57,892 bases of DNA from Paracoccaceae bacterium (GTDB lineage Bacteria > Pseudomonadota > Alphaproteobacteria > Rhodobacterales > Rhodobacteraceae), in NCBI GenBank assembly GCA_017510335.1, contig JAFWNM010000035.1, forward strand, positions 1-57,892, given 5' to 3'. The notes beneath the pieces are model-generated. The model was not told the DNA's origin. It did no database searches and worked only from the letters and a program-made list of their open reading frames with translations. Positions 45,410-53,476 of this stretch are shown one piece after another; within the stretch, counting starts at the first letter, position 1, and every line of letters begins with the position of its first letter. Position numbers and translations under genes: made by a program.

Positions 45410-45814
45410 ATGCTGACACGACGTCATCTATTGGCCACGGGGCTTGCCCTGGCAGTATTCCCCACCACCGTCGCGGCCGAAATCCAGGCCTATACCCCTG
45501 GACTGGCCGAGCAGGCCATGCGCGACGGCAAGCTGATCGTGCTGATCTTTGGTGCGGACTGGTGTTCAACCTGCCGCCGTCAGGAACGCATTATCAATGA
45601 TCTTCGCGCCGCTTCACCGCGCTATGATGCCGAACTGACGATCATTCGCGTCGATTGGGATGCCTATGGCACGGGCGAGTTGTCGCGCGCACTGGCCGTT
45701 CCGCGCCGCTCGACCCTGATTGCGCTGAACGGCGACAAGGAATTGGCGCGGATCATTGCAGGCACGCGCGAAGCCGAGATCAGGCAACTGATGGATCGCG
45801 CACTTGCCGGATAG
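45410..45814 (+). CDS. Exported thioredoxin-like protein (CXXC)
   Basis: The 134-residue protein begins with a twin-arginine-like signal, MLTRRHLLATGLALAVF, cleaved near VAA-E. The mature domain has a thioredoxin fold with active site ADWCSTCRR and the late cis-Pro segment A-V-P-R-R-S-T. Together with CcdA it should form a periplasmic thiol-reduction pathway, as in the C-terminal domain of DsbD. Because the bufferin precursor made next door has four cysteines that must be reduced or correctly handled, a link between the two operons is likely; that is inference. Confidence 0.85.
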   Translation: MLTRRHLLATGLALAVFPTTVAAEIQAYTPGLAEQAMRDGKLIVLIFGADWCSTCRRQERIINDLRAASPRYDAELTIIRVDWDAYGTGELSRALAVPRRSTLIALNGDKELARIIAGTREAEIRQLMDRALAG

Positions 45815-45903
45815 GCTTTGGCAAAGCACTTGGCCCTGCATCCGCGTCAGTTTGCGGGTGTAGGGCCTTATTGCATCTGAGGACTTGAACGCGCGCGACC
45901 AGA

Positions 45904-46395
45904 TCAGCGTTTTGCCTTTCCAGCGTCCAGACCAAACAGGTGATCCAGCGATAGCCGGCCTGGTCCCTGTGCAACTATCACCAGCAAAGCTGCGGCCCAA
46001 AGCCCGTGCGTGACCCAAGCGTCAGGAAAGACAAAGACCTGGATGACCGCAGTCATGATCAGCAACCCCAGCGCCGAAAACCGTGCAAACACCCCCAATA
46101 TCAGCAATACCGGCAAGACATGTTCGGCGACCGTGGCCAGAACAGCGGCTGGCGCATGCGGGATCAGGGGCAGCGCATAGACATGTTCGAACAGGAAATA
46201 GGTCGAGTCCTTGATCGAAAAGCCATCGACCTTGGTGCGTGCGGATTGCCAGAATACCACAGCAGGAAAGACCCGCGCAGCGAGGGCGAGCAGATCCTGC
46301 GGAATGTGCCCCCCCAGTGCATTTATGTGGCGGATCATATCACGGCTGTGGACGGGTGGGCTGTGCGGGGGTGTTGTCTCGGTGGAATGGGTCAT
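45904..46395 (-). CDS. DoxX-family membrane protein of the bufferin operon
   Basis: The 163-residue protein has four predicted membrane helices and the DoxX pattern [20 protein letters not shown] and [20 protein letters not shown]. DoxX-type proteins often accompany bufferin/DUF2282 operons, where they are thought to help redox or quinone-linked steps; the reaction is not proven. It overlaps bufC by 4 nt and closes the minus-strand operon. Confidence 0.88.
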   Translation of the reverse strand: MTHSTETTPPHSPPVHSRDMIRHINALGGHIPQDLLALAARVFPAVVFWQSARTKVDGFSIKDSTYFLFEHVYALPLIPHAPAAVLATVAEHVLPVLLILGVFARFSALGLLIMTAVIQVFVFPDAWVTHGLWAAALLVIVAQGPGRLSLDHLFGLDAGKAKR

Positions 46396-47135
46396 CTGGG
46401 CGCTCCTGTGTCTATGATCAGCCCATGACGCAGCAACAGGGTCAGGGCGGGGGTTGGGTCAGATTTTTCGGATGCCACGCCGAGCGTTTCGCCGTCATAA
46501 AGTGCCGAGAGCACTGCAAATGTGTCCGGTTCAATACGCTCCACGATCACGGTGAAATCCGGCTGCCGCGCGATCAGCGCATGATCGGGGCCTGGCTCAA
46601 GCGGCGCGCCAGGGGCACCCGTCTGATGGGCTTGCCAGATTTGCACGACCGACAAAGACGAGGTGAACAATATGACAGATGGGTGCAGGGCCAGCCGCAA
46701 CGATTCAATATCTGCGACGGCAAGCGCATCCGGGGCGACCGGATCTGCATCAGCGGCGTGACAAGCGCGGCCACGGGCGTATTCCAGCCGCGCGACATCA
46801 CCCAGAAAGGGCAGATGCGCGACTGGCGGGAAGCCATCCAGAAAACCGGCAAAGCTATTTCCCCAGCGTAGCATGACAGGGTCTGACGGCGGCGCGGCAG
46901 TAATAAAAACCCGCGCCATGGCGGTAAAGAATTCGGCGCCGACAAGTTGTTCGATCACCGGAAACCGTGCGGCAAGGGCACGGGTCAGGCTATGCTGGAC
47001 ATTGTTGCGATAGACCTTGAAGCGCTGCGCGACCTCGCTTTGCTCTGGCGCGGTGATCCCGGCAGGCGGCATTGGCCCCCAAAGGGCCGCGTTAAAGGCG
47101 GCTTCTGTCTCGGCATGGGACACATCATGCCGCAT
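46392..47135 (-). CDS. bufC: Bufferin maturation partner BufC (DUF2063, HvfC-like)
   Basis: The 247-residue protein has the DUF2063 N-terminal domain: A-F-N-A-A-L-W-G, then [32 protein letters not shown] and [21 protein letters not shown]. In RiPP systems this domain works with the DUF692 oxidase to present the precursor peptide. The C-terminal half is a larger beta-rich domain. It overlaps bufB by 11 nt and doxX by 4 nt. It was once annotated as DNA-binding, a label without support. Confidence 0.9.
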   Translation of the reverse strand: MRHDVSHAETEAAFNAALWGPMPPAGITAPEQSEVAQRFKVYRNNVQHSLTRALAARFPVIEQLVGAEFFTAMARVFITAAPPSDPVMLRWGNSFAGFLDGFPPVAHLPFLGDVARLEYARGRACHAADADPVAPDALAVADIESLRLALHPSVILFTSSLSVVQIWQAHQTGAPGAPLEPGPDHALIARQPDFTVIVERIEPDTFAVLSALYDGETLGVASEKSDPTPALTLLLRHGLIIDTGAPR

Positions 47136-47976
47136 GGGACTGTCCTTTCTGAAGCGCTGCAAGAACGGCTTTCGCGCGGGCTGCCTCGGATAGCAGCACC
47201 GGGAAATCCGGCACGTCGGTATCCCATTCAATCAGTGTCGGCAGTGGGCCGGTCTGTTCCAGAACATGCGCATAGAGCGCCCAGACCGGGTCAGCGACCG
47301 GCGCGCCATGAGTGTCGATCAGAAGCGGGCCTGAGGGCAGTTCTTCCGTATCATGCCCGGCCAGATGAATTTCGCCCACGGCCGCCAGCGGGAAAGCCGC
47401 CAGATAGGTGCGTGCGTCAAAGCGGTGATTGGTGGCCGACACAAAGACATTGTTGATGTCCAGCAGCAGCCCGCAGCCGGTGCGGCGGGTAATTTCGGTC
47501 AGAAACTCCGCCTCGGCCCATGTGGACTGCTCGAATGTGACATAGGTGGCCGGATTTTCCAGCAGCATCCGGCAGCCAAGCCTGTCCTGCACCTGATCGA
47601 TATGGGTGCAGATCGTGACCAGTGTTTCCTGAGTGTAGGGCAAGGGCAGCAGGTCATTCAGCCACGCGGCCCCGTGGCTGGACCATGCCAGATGCTCGGA
47701 AAAACTCGCTGGCTGATAACGGTCTATAAGCTGCCGCAACCGATCAAGATGGTCGCGGCTCAGCCCGTCCGCACCACCGATGGACAGCCCGACGCCGTGA
47801 ATGGATAACGCGTGATCTGTGCGCAGGGCGGTCAGCATCGCGTGCGGCGCACCCCCATCGCCCATGTAATTCTCGGCATGCACTTCAAAAAAGCCCACTG
47901 CGCCCGGCTGGGCCAGGATGGCGTGAAAATGTTCCGGCTTGAAGCCAAGCCCGGTTGTCTGCGGAAGCTGGGTCAT
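47125..47976 (-). CDS. bufB: Multinuclear iron oxidase BufB (DUF692/MNIO)
   Basis: The 283-residue enzyme belongs to the TIM-barrel multinuclear non-heme iron oxidases that convert Cys residues of bufferin precursors into thiooxazole-type copper ligands. Metal-ligand segments of the family are visible: [71 protein letters not shown] and the final [11 protein letters not shown]. The gene lies 58 nt after the precursor gene and overlaps bufC by 11 nt. Substrate specificity is inferred from the adjacent DUF2282 peptide. Confidence 0.94.
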   Translation of the reverse strand: MTQLPQTTGLGFKPEHFHAILAQPGAVGFFEVHAENYMGDGGAPHAMLTALRTDHALSIHGVGLSIGGADGLSRDHLDRLRQLIDRYQPASFSEHLAWSSHGAAWLNDLLPLPYTQETLVTICTHIDQVQDRLGCRMLLENPATYVTFEQSTWAEAEFLTEITRRTGCGLLLDINNVFVSATNHRFDARTYLAAFPLAAVGEIHLAGHDTEELPSGPLLIDTHGAPVADPVWALYAHVLEQTGPLPTLIEWDTDVPDFPVLLSEAARAKAVLAALQKGQSHAA

Positions 47977-48034
47977 GCGGCGCTCCTTGAAAGTGACAGG
48001 GATGCGAGATCAGGTCCCGCACCCCGAATACCGG

Positions 48035-48346
48035 TCACGCGGGCGGCAGGTCACGGTCCAGTTCTTCCAGCGACCCCATGCGCGCGGTTCCATCGGCCAT
48101 TGCTGGCAACTCGATGTCGGCGCAGGTGCCTGCTGCAACCAATGTCCAGGCGTTGCCCTGATAATCCACGGTCGATGTGCCCGAACAGGTGGTGCCGGGG
48201 CCAGCGGCGCAGTCATTCGCACCAGCAAGCGAAATGCCAAAGCATTTTTCCATGGTGGCGGATTGTGCATGCGCATGACCGCCTGCGAGCGTCAGAGCGG
48301 TGGCCAATGATGCTGCAAGCGAAAGCGTGTTGGTTTTGGATGTCAT
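48035..48346 (-). CDS. bufA: Bufferin precursor peptide (DUF2282)
   Basis: The 103-residue protein has a Sec signal peptide of about 28 residues ending AHAHAQ, then a core with four Cys at 35, 46, 54 and 75 ([30 protein letters not shown]). The E-K-C-[FY]-G-I, N-D-C-A-A-G and W-x-L-V-x-A-G-T-C pattern is DUF2282. Bufferins are exported copper-binding RiPPs that are modified by BufB with BufC before export and buffer excess metal in the periplasm. The C-terminal 25 residues are acidic. This is the first gene of the operon bufA-bufB-bufC-doxX; an ECF-type promoter lies upstream. The call is strong; the metal bound is inferred from the family. Confidence 0.92.
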   Translation of the reverse strand: MTSKTNTLSLAASLATALTLAGGHAHAQSATMEKCFGISLAGANDCAAGPGTTCSGTSTVDYQGNAWTLVAAGTCADIELPAMADGTARMGSLEELDRDLPPA

Positions 48347-48393
48347 GAAATCAAACTCCTGTTGAAGGGTGCATCAGCGCAGTCCCACAAGCC

Positions 48394-48421
48394 GTTACGC
48401 GGCAGGATGTCGCAGCGTTAC
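48394..48421 (-). promoter_or_regulatory. Candidate sigma-F-type (ECF) promoter of the bufferin operon
   Basis: On the minus strand GTAACG (48416-48421) and CGTAAC (48394-48399) are separated by 16 bases. Transcription would start near 48388, about 42 nt upstream of the bufA ATG. The boxes match those ahead of ccdA at the same spacing. The cognate sigma gene lies divergently just beyond. Confidence 0.6.
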
Positions 48422-48457
48422 GTCCTTCACGCGTACGTGATATCACCGACATGAAAT

Positions 48458-48478
48458 ATCGGTTTCTGGAAAACCGAT
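48458..48478. repeat. Short inverted repeat between bufA and the sigma factor gene
   Basis: ATCGGTTT (48458-48465) and AAACCGAT (48471-48478) are perfect inverted copies with a five-base loop. It covers the first possible ATG of the sigma gene (48477), so it could be an operator or mRNA hairpin controlling sigma production. No T-run follows. Confidence 0.4.
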
Positions 48479-48530
48479 GGTGGCCTTATGTAACGATAAT
48501 CCTGCGCAAACCGAAAAGGGGTTGAATGGC

Positions 48531-49073
48531 GTGGCAGATACCGATGCCCTGGAGGACCTCATGCGCGCGGCAAATCGCGGCGATTCAGCCGCATATCACC
48601 GTCTGTTTACAGCGATCACGCCGGTTTTACGCAAGGTCGTGCGCGCCCGCGGGGCGGCGCTGGGGCACGCGGGGTGCGAGGACGTGTTGCAAGATGTGCT
48701 GCTGGCGATCCACAGCAAGCGCCACACATGGCGCGAGGATGCACCCCTGCGACCATGGCTTTATGCGATTGCGCGACACAAGGTAATCGATGCGTTCCGG
48801 GCGCGCGGCAGGCATGTTGAATTGTCGCTTGATGACTTTTCCGAAGGGCTTCCAGCGGCTGCGGGGCCTGATCCGACGGAAGGGCGTGACATGGACAAAG
48901 TGCTTGGACAGTTGGAACCGCGCGCTGCTGAGATTGTGCGCGCTTTCGGCTTGAATGGAGAGACGACCGCAGAGATGGCGGCGCGGCTGGACATGTCCGA
49001 GGGCGCTGTCCGCGTGGCCTTGCACCGGGCGCTGAAATCCATTGCCCGCCTGCGCGAAAGGATGATCGAATGA
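48531..49073 (+). CDS. sigF: ECF RNA polymerase sigma factor, SigF type
   Basis: A protein of about 180 residues with sigma region 2 (DALEDLMRAANRGDSAAYHRLF, then HAGCEDVLQDVLLAIHSKRHTW and PWLYAIARHKVIDAFRARGRH) and region 4 (ETTAEMAARLDMSEGAVRVALHRALKSIARL). I chose GTG at 48531, which follows AAGGGG and gives the usual family N-terminus; an ATG at 48477 would add 18 residues without family features and lies in an inverted repeat. The next gene overlaps by 4 nt and encodes an NrsF-type anti-sigma, as in the Caulobacter sigF-nrsF pair that answers heavy metals and controls DUF2282 operons. The divergent bufferin operon is the obvious target. Confidence 0.88.
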   Translation: MADTDALEDLMRAANRGDSAAYHRLFTAITPVLRKVVRARGAALGHAGCEDVLQDVLLAIHSKRHTWREDAPLRPWLYAIARHKVIDAFRARGRHVELSLDDFSEGLPAAAGPDPTEGRDMDKVLGQLEPRAAEIVRAFGLNGETTAEMAARLDMSEGAVRVALHRALKSIARLRERMIE

Positions 49074-49702
49074 AAACCGAAGACCTTATTCTGGCGCTAT
49101 CAGCGGACACTTTGCCACAGAAATCCGTGGTACAGCAACTTGGGCGTGCAATGCCGGTCGCCATCCTGATATCCATCGCTGCGTTTTTTGCTTTCTGGGG
49201 GCCAAGGCCCGATATCTGGGCCGCGCTTGGGTCAGCGGCAGTGCTGAAAACTATCCTGCCGCTGGGCCTTGTTGTCTTGGCCGCAGCCCTGGCGCTGTCG
49301 CTGACGCATCCGGGCGCACGGCATGACATCCGCAGCGCAGCGCTTGGCCTGCCTGTTGTCTTGGTGCTTGGTGTCTTTGGGGCGGCGTTGCTGAACGCAG
49401 GTGGGACAGGTCTGATCGCGGCACTGTCCACGCCCAGCCTGCTGACCTGCCTGCTTTCGATTCCGGTGCTTGGCTTGCCCGTTCTGGCCGCGACATTCTG
49501 GGCGCTCTCATCGGGGGCCGCGATGCGACCCCGGCTGACGGGTGCCGTAGCGGGTTTGATTGCTGGTGGTTTGGCGGCATCCGTCTATTCGCTCTATTGC
49601 GACAAGGACATGATCCTGTTTGTCGTGCCCGCCTATTTTGCTGCAATCGCATCCATCTCGGCAATTGGCGCTCTCCTTGGCCCGCGCCTGCTGAAATGGT
49701 AA
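49070..49702 (+). CDS. nrsF: NrsF-family (DUF1109) transmembrane anti-sigma factor
   Basis: The 210-residue protein has about six membrane helices after a short cytoplasmic start (MKTEDLILALSADTLPQ). Two cysteines, Cys127 in LLTCLLS and Cys177 in SLYCDKD, match the pair known in the Caulobacter NrsF as needed for sensing. The protein should hold the sigma factor inactive until metal stress changes these cysteines. It overlaps the sigma gene by 4 nt (ATGA). Confidence 0.88.
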   Translation: MKTEDLILALSADTLPQKSVVQQLGRAMPVAILISIAAFFAFWGPRPDIWAALGSAAVLKTILPLGLVVLAAALALSLTHPGARHDIRSAALGLPVVLVLGVFGAALLNAGGTGLIAALSTPSLLTCLLSIPVLGLPVLAATFWALSSGAAMRPRLTGAVAGLIAGGLAASVYSLYCDKDMILFVVPAYFAAIASISAIGALLGPRLLKW

Positions 49703-49897
49703 CGCCGACACCAAACTCCGCACGAAAGCCATGGAGAACATGGGCGACTGATGCCTTAATTTGGCAAGTCAGAATTTTCTGAACACTGTGGCACTCTTGA
49801 TGAAGGTTTGCTTCTACCGGTCTTCATTGCTGCATTCGCTTCATCAACAGTTCGAAAACCAGCACGACAATGACTGCGGAAATACGCTGCGCTGTAT

Positions 49898-49953
49898 ATG
49901 AATGGTCGCTTTGGTGAACACTGGGCGGCAGACCGATCGGTGGCAATGGGCCG
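49898..49953 (+). repeat. Dispersed 56-bp repeat, copy 1
   Basis: By hand alignment without gaps, 42 of 56 bases equal those of 56813-56868, including GGTCGCTTTG, CAGA, TCGG and GCAATGGGC. A looser relative lies near 43656-43720. Each copy stands between genes close to mobile debris. Confidence 0.6.
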
Positions 49954-49956
49954 ACC

Positions 49957-50301
49957 TTACTCGGCCAGATCATCCATACTGACGCCAAGCGCATTGGCCA
50001 AGGCGCGCAGGGTCGCGACAGAGCCCCGCTTTCGGCCTGTCTCAATTTCGGCCACAGTAACGCGGTTCACGCCCGCTTTTTCCGCAAGGGCAGCTTGCGT
50101 TATCCCGCGCAGGTCCCGGTAGACGCGCAGGGCGTTTTCGCCGTTCAGCAGGCGGTTCGCGTATTCCATAGGTATCAATTCGTCTTCGCCTGCCGCCAGA
50201 GCAGCCTTGGCGCGGTCGTAGCTTTGCAAATCAGCGAGATCTTCAGCCGCCGTCCGCAGGCGGTCATATTCTTCGCGTGGAATCGTCACCATCTCGTTCA
50301 T
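49957..50301 (-). CDS. HTH-type antitoxin (XRE family)
   Basis: The 114-residue protein has an N-terminal helical part (IPREEYDRLRTAAEDLADL) and a C-terminal XRE helix-turn-helix: LRGITQAALAEKAGVNRVTV, then E-I-E-T-G-R-K-R-G-S-V-A-T-L-R-A-L-A-N-A-L. It lies 11 nt downstream of a RelE/ParE-type gene, so the order is toxin first, as in HigBA systems. It should neutralise the toxin and repress the shared promoter. Confidence 0.85.
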   Translation of the reverse strand: MNEMVTIPREEYDRLRTAAEDLADLQSYDRAKAALAAGEDELIPMEYANRLLNGENALRVYRDLRGITQAALAEKAGVNRVTVAEIETGRKRGSVATLRALANALGVSMDDLAE

Positions 50302-50312
50302 GTCATGCCCCT

Positions 50313-50564
50313 TCAGTCATAGATGCCGCCCCGAGGGCCGATTTCCAGCACGGCCAAGACGTTGCCTTGATCGTCAATGATCACCCGCCAATCCCCGACA
50401 GGCAGTCTTATCCCCTCTCGGCCTTTCAGGGATTTCACGGTGTTTGCCTGCGAGGCCGGGTCTGTCGCATATGCCTCGATCTTGGTACGGATCAGCTTGG
50501 CCGTGTTCGCCGGCATCCGTCGCAAGACCCTGATCGCGGCTTTCGTGTAGCTGATCTGCCTCAT
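50313..50564 (-). CDS. RelE/ParE-family toxin
   Basis: The 83-residue protein shows the family pattern: Y-T-K-A-A-I-R-V-L-R-R-M-P near the start, SLKGREGIRLPVGDWRVI in the middle (the basic R-x-G-D-W-R-V strand) and V-L-E-I-G-P-R-G-G-I-Y at the end. Such toxins cleave mRNA at the ribosome. The gene is upstream of the HTH antitoxin and has the same orientation. Target and toxicity are inferred. It lies among integrase and repeat debris, typical for an acquired toxin-antitoxin module. Confidence 0.85.
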   Translation of the reverse strand: MRQISYTKAAIRVLRRMPANTAKLIRTKIEAYATDPASQANTVKSLKGREGIRLPVGDWRVIIDDQGNVLAVLEIGPRGGIYD

Positions 50565-50654
50565 GGTGTAGCTCTAGGCGACACGCGGCGCGAAGTCAAG
50601 CAAATTGTCGCCCTTGGCGACATGCCTGGCCAGCCTGAACCGGCCAAAAACAGC

Positions 50655-50834
50655 TTACAGGTCAATCCCTTCCGACAAAGACAGCGCATCACCCGGGTCA
50701 ACGCCCAGATAACGCACAGTGCTGTCCATTTTCGTATGCCCAAGCAAAAGCTGCACTGCGCGCAGGTTGCCGGTCTTCTTGTAAATCTGGGCAACCTTGG
50801 TGCGCCGCATCGAATGCGCGCCATAGGCGCTCGG
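50655..50834 (-). pseudogene. C-terminal fragment of a tyrosine integrase
   Basis: The minus strand reads SAYGAHSMRRTKVAQIYKKT, then AVQLLLGHTKMDSTVRYLGV and ends after SLSEGIDL. Box H-x-x-R (HSMRR), the second catalytic His (G-H-T) and the Tyr (R-Y-L) of a tyrosine recombinase are present, but the N-terminal two thirds are missing. It is fused in frame behind a short signal-peptide-like stretch of another gene, which marks a deletion junction. Confidence 0.75.
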
Positions 50835-51112
50835 TTCGCACCACAGCGCCACAGGCTCCGCCCGCGCTGCATGACCCGCCGAAGCAAAGGACAGCGCCGC
50901 CAGCATCCATCCCAGCAGCACGGGCATCCGTAACCCATAGTTCCTGACCATGCCCGCCATCATCGGCAAAAAACACCCCCTGCCATTGGGCAATTGGGCA
51001 GAACCCCTTGGTGAACTGCCGCCAGAGCCCGGGTTGATATCCTTCAGCAAATTCGTCCCGGACTCGGTGCCATCGGATATCAAAAGAGCGGCACCAAACC
51101 GCGACAGGTCCA
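50835..51112 (-). pseudogene. Fused remnants: ELWxxDGT-repeat protein and a signal-peptide fragment
   Basis: Upstream of the integrase tail the minus strand holds ISDGTESGTNLLKDINPGSG (near 51020-51083) and, in another frame, FFADDGGHGQELWVTDA (near 50925-50976). These are units of the ELWVTDGT repeat family seen in large bacterial surface proteins. Next comes MPVLLGWMLAALSFASAGHA (50872-50930), which looks like the signal peptide of a third gene. At least one frameshift separates the units, so nothing here can be functional. Confidence 0.6.
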
Positions 51113-51257
51113 GCAGGTTTGGCGCAACCCACGCGCGCGAACTCTGTCCAAATTTACCCGGAGGACATGGGGCAAGCGCAGATCATCGAAACGCCTATTC
51201 CAAAAGTTTGCGAGGAGGAAGATGCACAGGTTCGCGTCATGCATTTGTTACGTCACA

Positions 51258-51271
51258 GCCTGTATACAAGT
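51258..51271. promoter_or_regulatory. Candidate GntR operator upstream of the phosphatase-importer operon
   Basis: GCCTGTATACAAGT matches 12 of 14 positions of the perfect palindrome GCCTGTATACAGGC found upstream of the phnD-like gene (55336-55349). It lies about 50 nt upstream of the first gene of the plus-strand operon. The GntR gene in the same cluster is the natural candidate binder. Confidence 0.6.
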
Positions 51272-51322
51272 GGTCGATCATCCACATGCCAAATACCCAG
51301 CAAGAGCAAAAAGACAGAGTTT

Positions 51323-51868
51323 ATGGACCTTCCTTTTGACAGCACCGCGCCTTGGAATCATGCCGGTTCGTTAACCGCCCTCAGGAAGCTTGATCTGCCA
51401 ATTCCGATCGCTGGGGCGCTCTGGCTCTCCGGGCTGCCGGTCAGTGGAGGCCATCTAAGCCATTTTCGGGACGAGATCGCGGCGAAAGACATCACCCAGC
51501 TTGTGGTTCTGACTGAAGACCATGAAATCCGCGCCTTGGCTCCCAATTACGCGCGGCTCCTGTCATCTGGTGTTATAGGCCCCTCTGTAATACGCCTGCC
51601 AATCCGTGATTTCGGTGTTCCTGAAAGCCCGTCAGAGTTTCGCCATGCAGCTCAGGACATTGCCGCATCTTTGCAGCAAGGCGCGCGCATTGTGATGCAT
51701 TGCCGCGGCGGTATCGGGCGGACTGGTTTGATGGCGTGTGCGGTCCTGACGGAACTTGGCTTGCCGATCGACGAGGCCATCGTGCTGGTCGCTGCTGCCG
51801 GATCGAAATGCGAAACAACTGAGCAGACCGCATTCTTGCGAAAGGCCTATGACAATGCTGAAGATTGA
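51323..51868 (+). CDS. Cysteine phosphatase (CX5R, dual-specificity/PTP-like)
   Basis: The 181-residue protein has the complete catalytic set of protein-tyrosine-phosphatase-fold enzymes: P-loop [10 protein letters not shown] with Cys127 and Arg133, and a general-acid Asp in RDFGVPESP about 29 residues earlier. The fold starts at [10 protein letters not shown]. No signal peptide, so it is cytoplasmic. It opens the phosphonate-type importer operon and overlaps the ATPase gene by 20 nt, so its production is tied to import. A natural reading is that it removes phosphate from an imported phosphorylated compound, or regulates the operon; the substrate is unknown. The start at 51323 was chosen by family and operator position. 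Confidence 0.85.
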   Translation: MDLPFDSTAPWNHAGSLTALRKLDLPIPIAGALWLSGLPVSGGHLSHFRDEIAAKDITQLVVLTEDHEIRALAPNYARLLSSGVIGPSVIRLPIRDFGVPESPSEFRHAAQDIAASLQQGARIVMHCRGGIGRTGLMACAVLTELGLPIDEAIVLVAAAGSKCETTEQTAFLRKAYDNAED

Positions 51869-52598
51869 GGGACTGACCTGCCGCTTTGGGGCAGTGACCG
51901 CATTGGAAGACGTCACGCTGAGCATTTCCGAGGGAGAGTTTATTGGCATCATTGGCCGATCTGGCGCAGGGAAGTCCACGCTTCTGCGCCTGATCAACCG
52001 GCTGATCGAACCCAGTTCAGGCAAGATTGTTTTCGGGGATGAAGATGTGTTGGCCAAGCGCGGGCGCGCCCTGCAGGACTGGCGCAGACGTGCGGCGATG
52101 ATCTTTCAGCAATTTGCACTTATCGACCGACTGAGCGTGTTGGACAATGTACTGGTTGGCCGTGTCGCCACAGTTCCACGCTGGCGCAGTTGGACACTGT
52201 CCTGGCCCCTTGCCGACCGCGCGCAGGCGATCGAGGCGCTGGACAGGCTGGACATGACAGCGCATGCCCTCAAACGCGCCGACCAATTATCCGGCGGGCA
52301 GCAGCAGCGCGTCGCCATTGCCCGAGCACTGGTGCAGGCGCCGCGGCTGATCCTGGCCGATGAACCTGTCGCCTCACTGGACCCGCGCAGCACGCAGGCG
52401 GTGATGGACAAGCTGGCGCAGATCAATCGCGAAGATGGGCTGACAGTGCTGTGTAATCTGCACCATATCGACCTCGCGCGCCAATACTGTCGGCGGATTA
52501 TCGGCATCCATGCGGGTCGGGTGGTCTTTGACGGGCCGATCGAGGCGCTGGATGCAGCAGCAATCGCGCGCATCTATGGTCAGGGCGGCGAAGAATGA
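51849..52598 (+). CDS. phnC: Phosphonate-type ABC transporter ATPase
   Basis: The 249-residue ATPase has Walker [10 protein letters not shown] near residue 36, Q-loop [19 protein letters not shown], signature [15 protein letters not shown], Walker [13 protein letters not shown] and a switch His in [27 protein letters not shown] is typical of the PhnC branch. The permease genes follow with 4-nt overlaps. An internal ATG (51855) is an alternative start. Symbol by family; the true ligand may be phosphite, phosphate ester or another oxyanion. Confidence 0.9.
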   Translation: MTMLKIEGLTCRFGAVTALEDVTLSISEGEFIGIIGRSGAGKSTLLRLINRLIEPSSGKIVFGDEDVLAKRGRALQDWRRRAAMIFQQFALIDRLSVLDNVLVGRVATVPRWRSWTLSWPLADRAQAIEALDRLDMTAHALKRADQLSGGQQQRVAIARALVQAPRLILADEPVASLDPRSTQAVMDKLAQINREDGLTVLCNLHHIDLARQYCRRIIGIHAGRVVFDGPIEALDAAAIARIYGQGGEE

Positions 52599-53476
52599 CC
52601 GCCAAGACTGGTCCTGTTCAAGATATCGTCGCCGTCGTCGAGGCCCAGCGACACGCCATGAAGCGCAGCAAGCGCCTGCAGACATTTTTGTTTATTGGTG
52701 TCATGATTGTCCTGATCGGCGTATCAGGGCATCTGGGCGAAGTGTCGTGGCAGAAATTCGTCAACGGCATTCCGCGGTTCGGCAATTACATCTGGCGGAC
52801 GCTGCCCGCAATGTCATCAGAGACATTCTGGGCCGACCTGTCGCGCTGGATGTGGGGGTTTCGCCGGTGGGTCGGGCTGTTGTTCGACACAGTGCTGATT
52901 GCGTTCGTGGCCACGACGCTTGGCGTGGTCTTCGGCTTCCTTCTGTCTTTCCCCGCAGCGCGCAATCTGGCAGGCAGCGTCGTCAGCTATCAGCTTGCGC
53001 GCAGGTTTCTGGAATTGATGCGCACGGTGCCGGAACTGGTTTTTGCCATGCTCTTTGTCTTTGCCTTTGGCCTTGGGCCAATGGCCGGGGTGCTTGCCAT
53101 CGTGCTGCATACGATGGGGGTTCTGGGCAAGCTTTTCTCCGAGATCAACGAGACGATCACCGACAAATCGCTGGAAGGCGTGGTCGCGGCTGGTGCCTCG
53201 CGTGATCAGGTGATCCGGCTTGGCGTGGTGCCGCAGGTGATGCCTGCCTTCATCAGCTACACGCTGTTGCGCTTCGAGATCAATGTCCGCTCGGCTTCGG
53301 TGATCGGTTTTGTGGGTGCCGGCGGAATTGGGCAGGAATTGATGTTTGTTATCAACCAGTTCATCTATCGCGACATCAGCGCGATCCTTGTGCTGCTCAT
53401 CATCACCGTGGCGCTGGTCGATATCGTGTCGGAAAAAATCCGGCATCGGGTTCTTGATGGGGAGCAGAAAAGATGA
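52595..53476 (+). CDS. phnE: Phosphonate-type ABC transporter permease 1
   Basis: The 293-residue permease has about six helices. The PhnE hallmark is [20 protein letters not shown], and the family stretch [12 protein letters not shown] is present. The coupling helix motif is in [20 protein letters not shown], followed by [13 protein letters not shown]. It pairs with the next permease, with overlaps of 4 nt on both sides. Confidence 0.92.
   Translation: MTAKTGPVQDIVAVVEAQRHAMKRSKRLQTFLFIGVMIVLIGVSGHLGEVSWQKFVNGIPRFGNYIWRTLPAMSSETFWADLSRWMWGFRRWVGLLFDTVLIAFVATTLGVVFGFLLSFPAARNLAGSVVSYQLARRFLELMRTVPELVFAMLFVFAFGLGPMAGVLAIVLHTMGVLGKLFSEINETITDKSLEGVVAAGASRDQVIRLGVVPQVMPAFISYTLLRFEINVRSASVIGFVGAGGIGQELMFVINQFIYRDISAILVLLIITVALVDIVSEKIRHRVLDGEQKR

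Noticed and set aside
48490-48517. An autoregulatory ECF promoter for sigF (GTAACG-N16-CGAAAA)
   Set aside because: The -10 box deviates from the other two and the leader would be about seven bases before the chosen start, so I do not call it.
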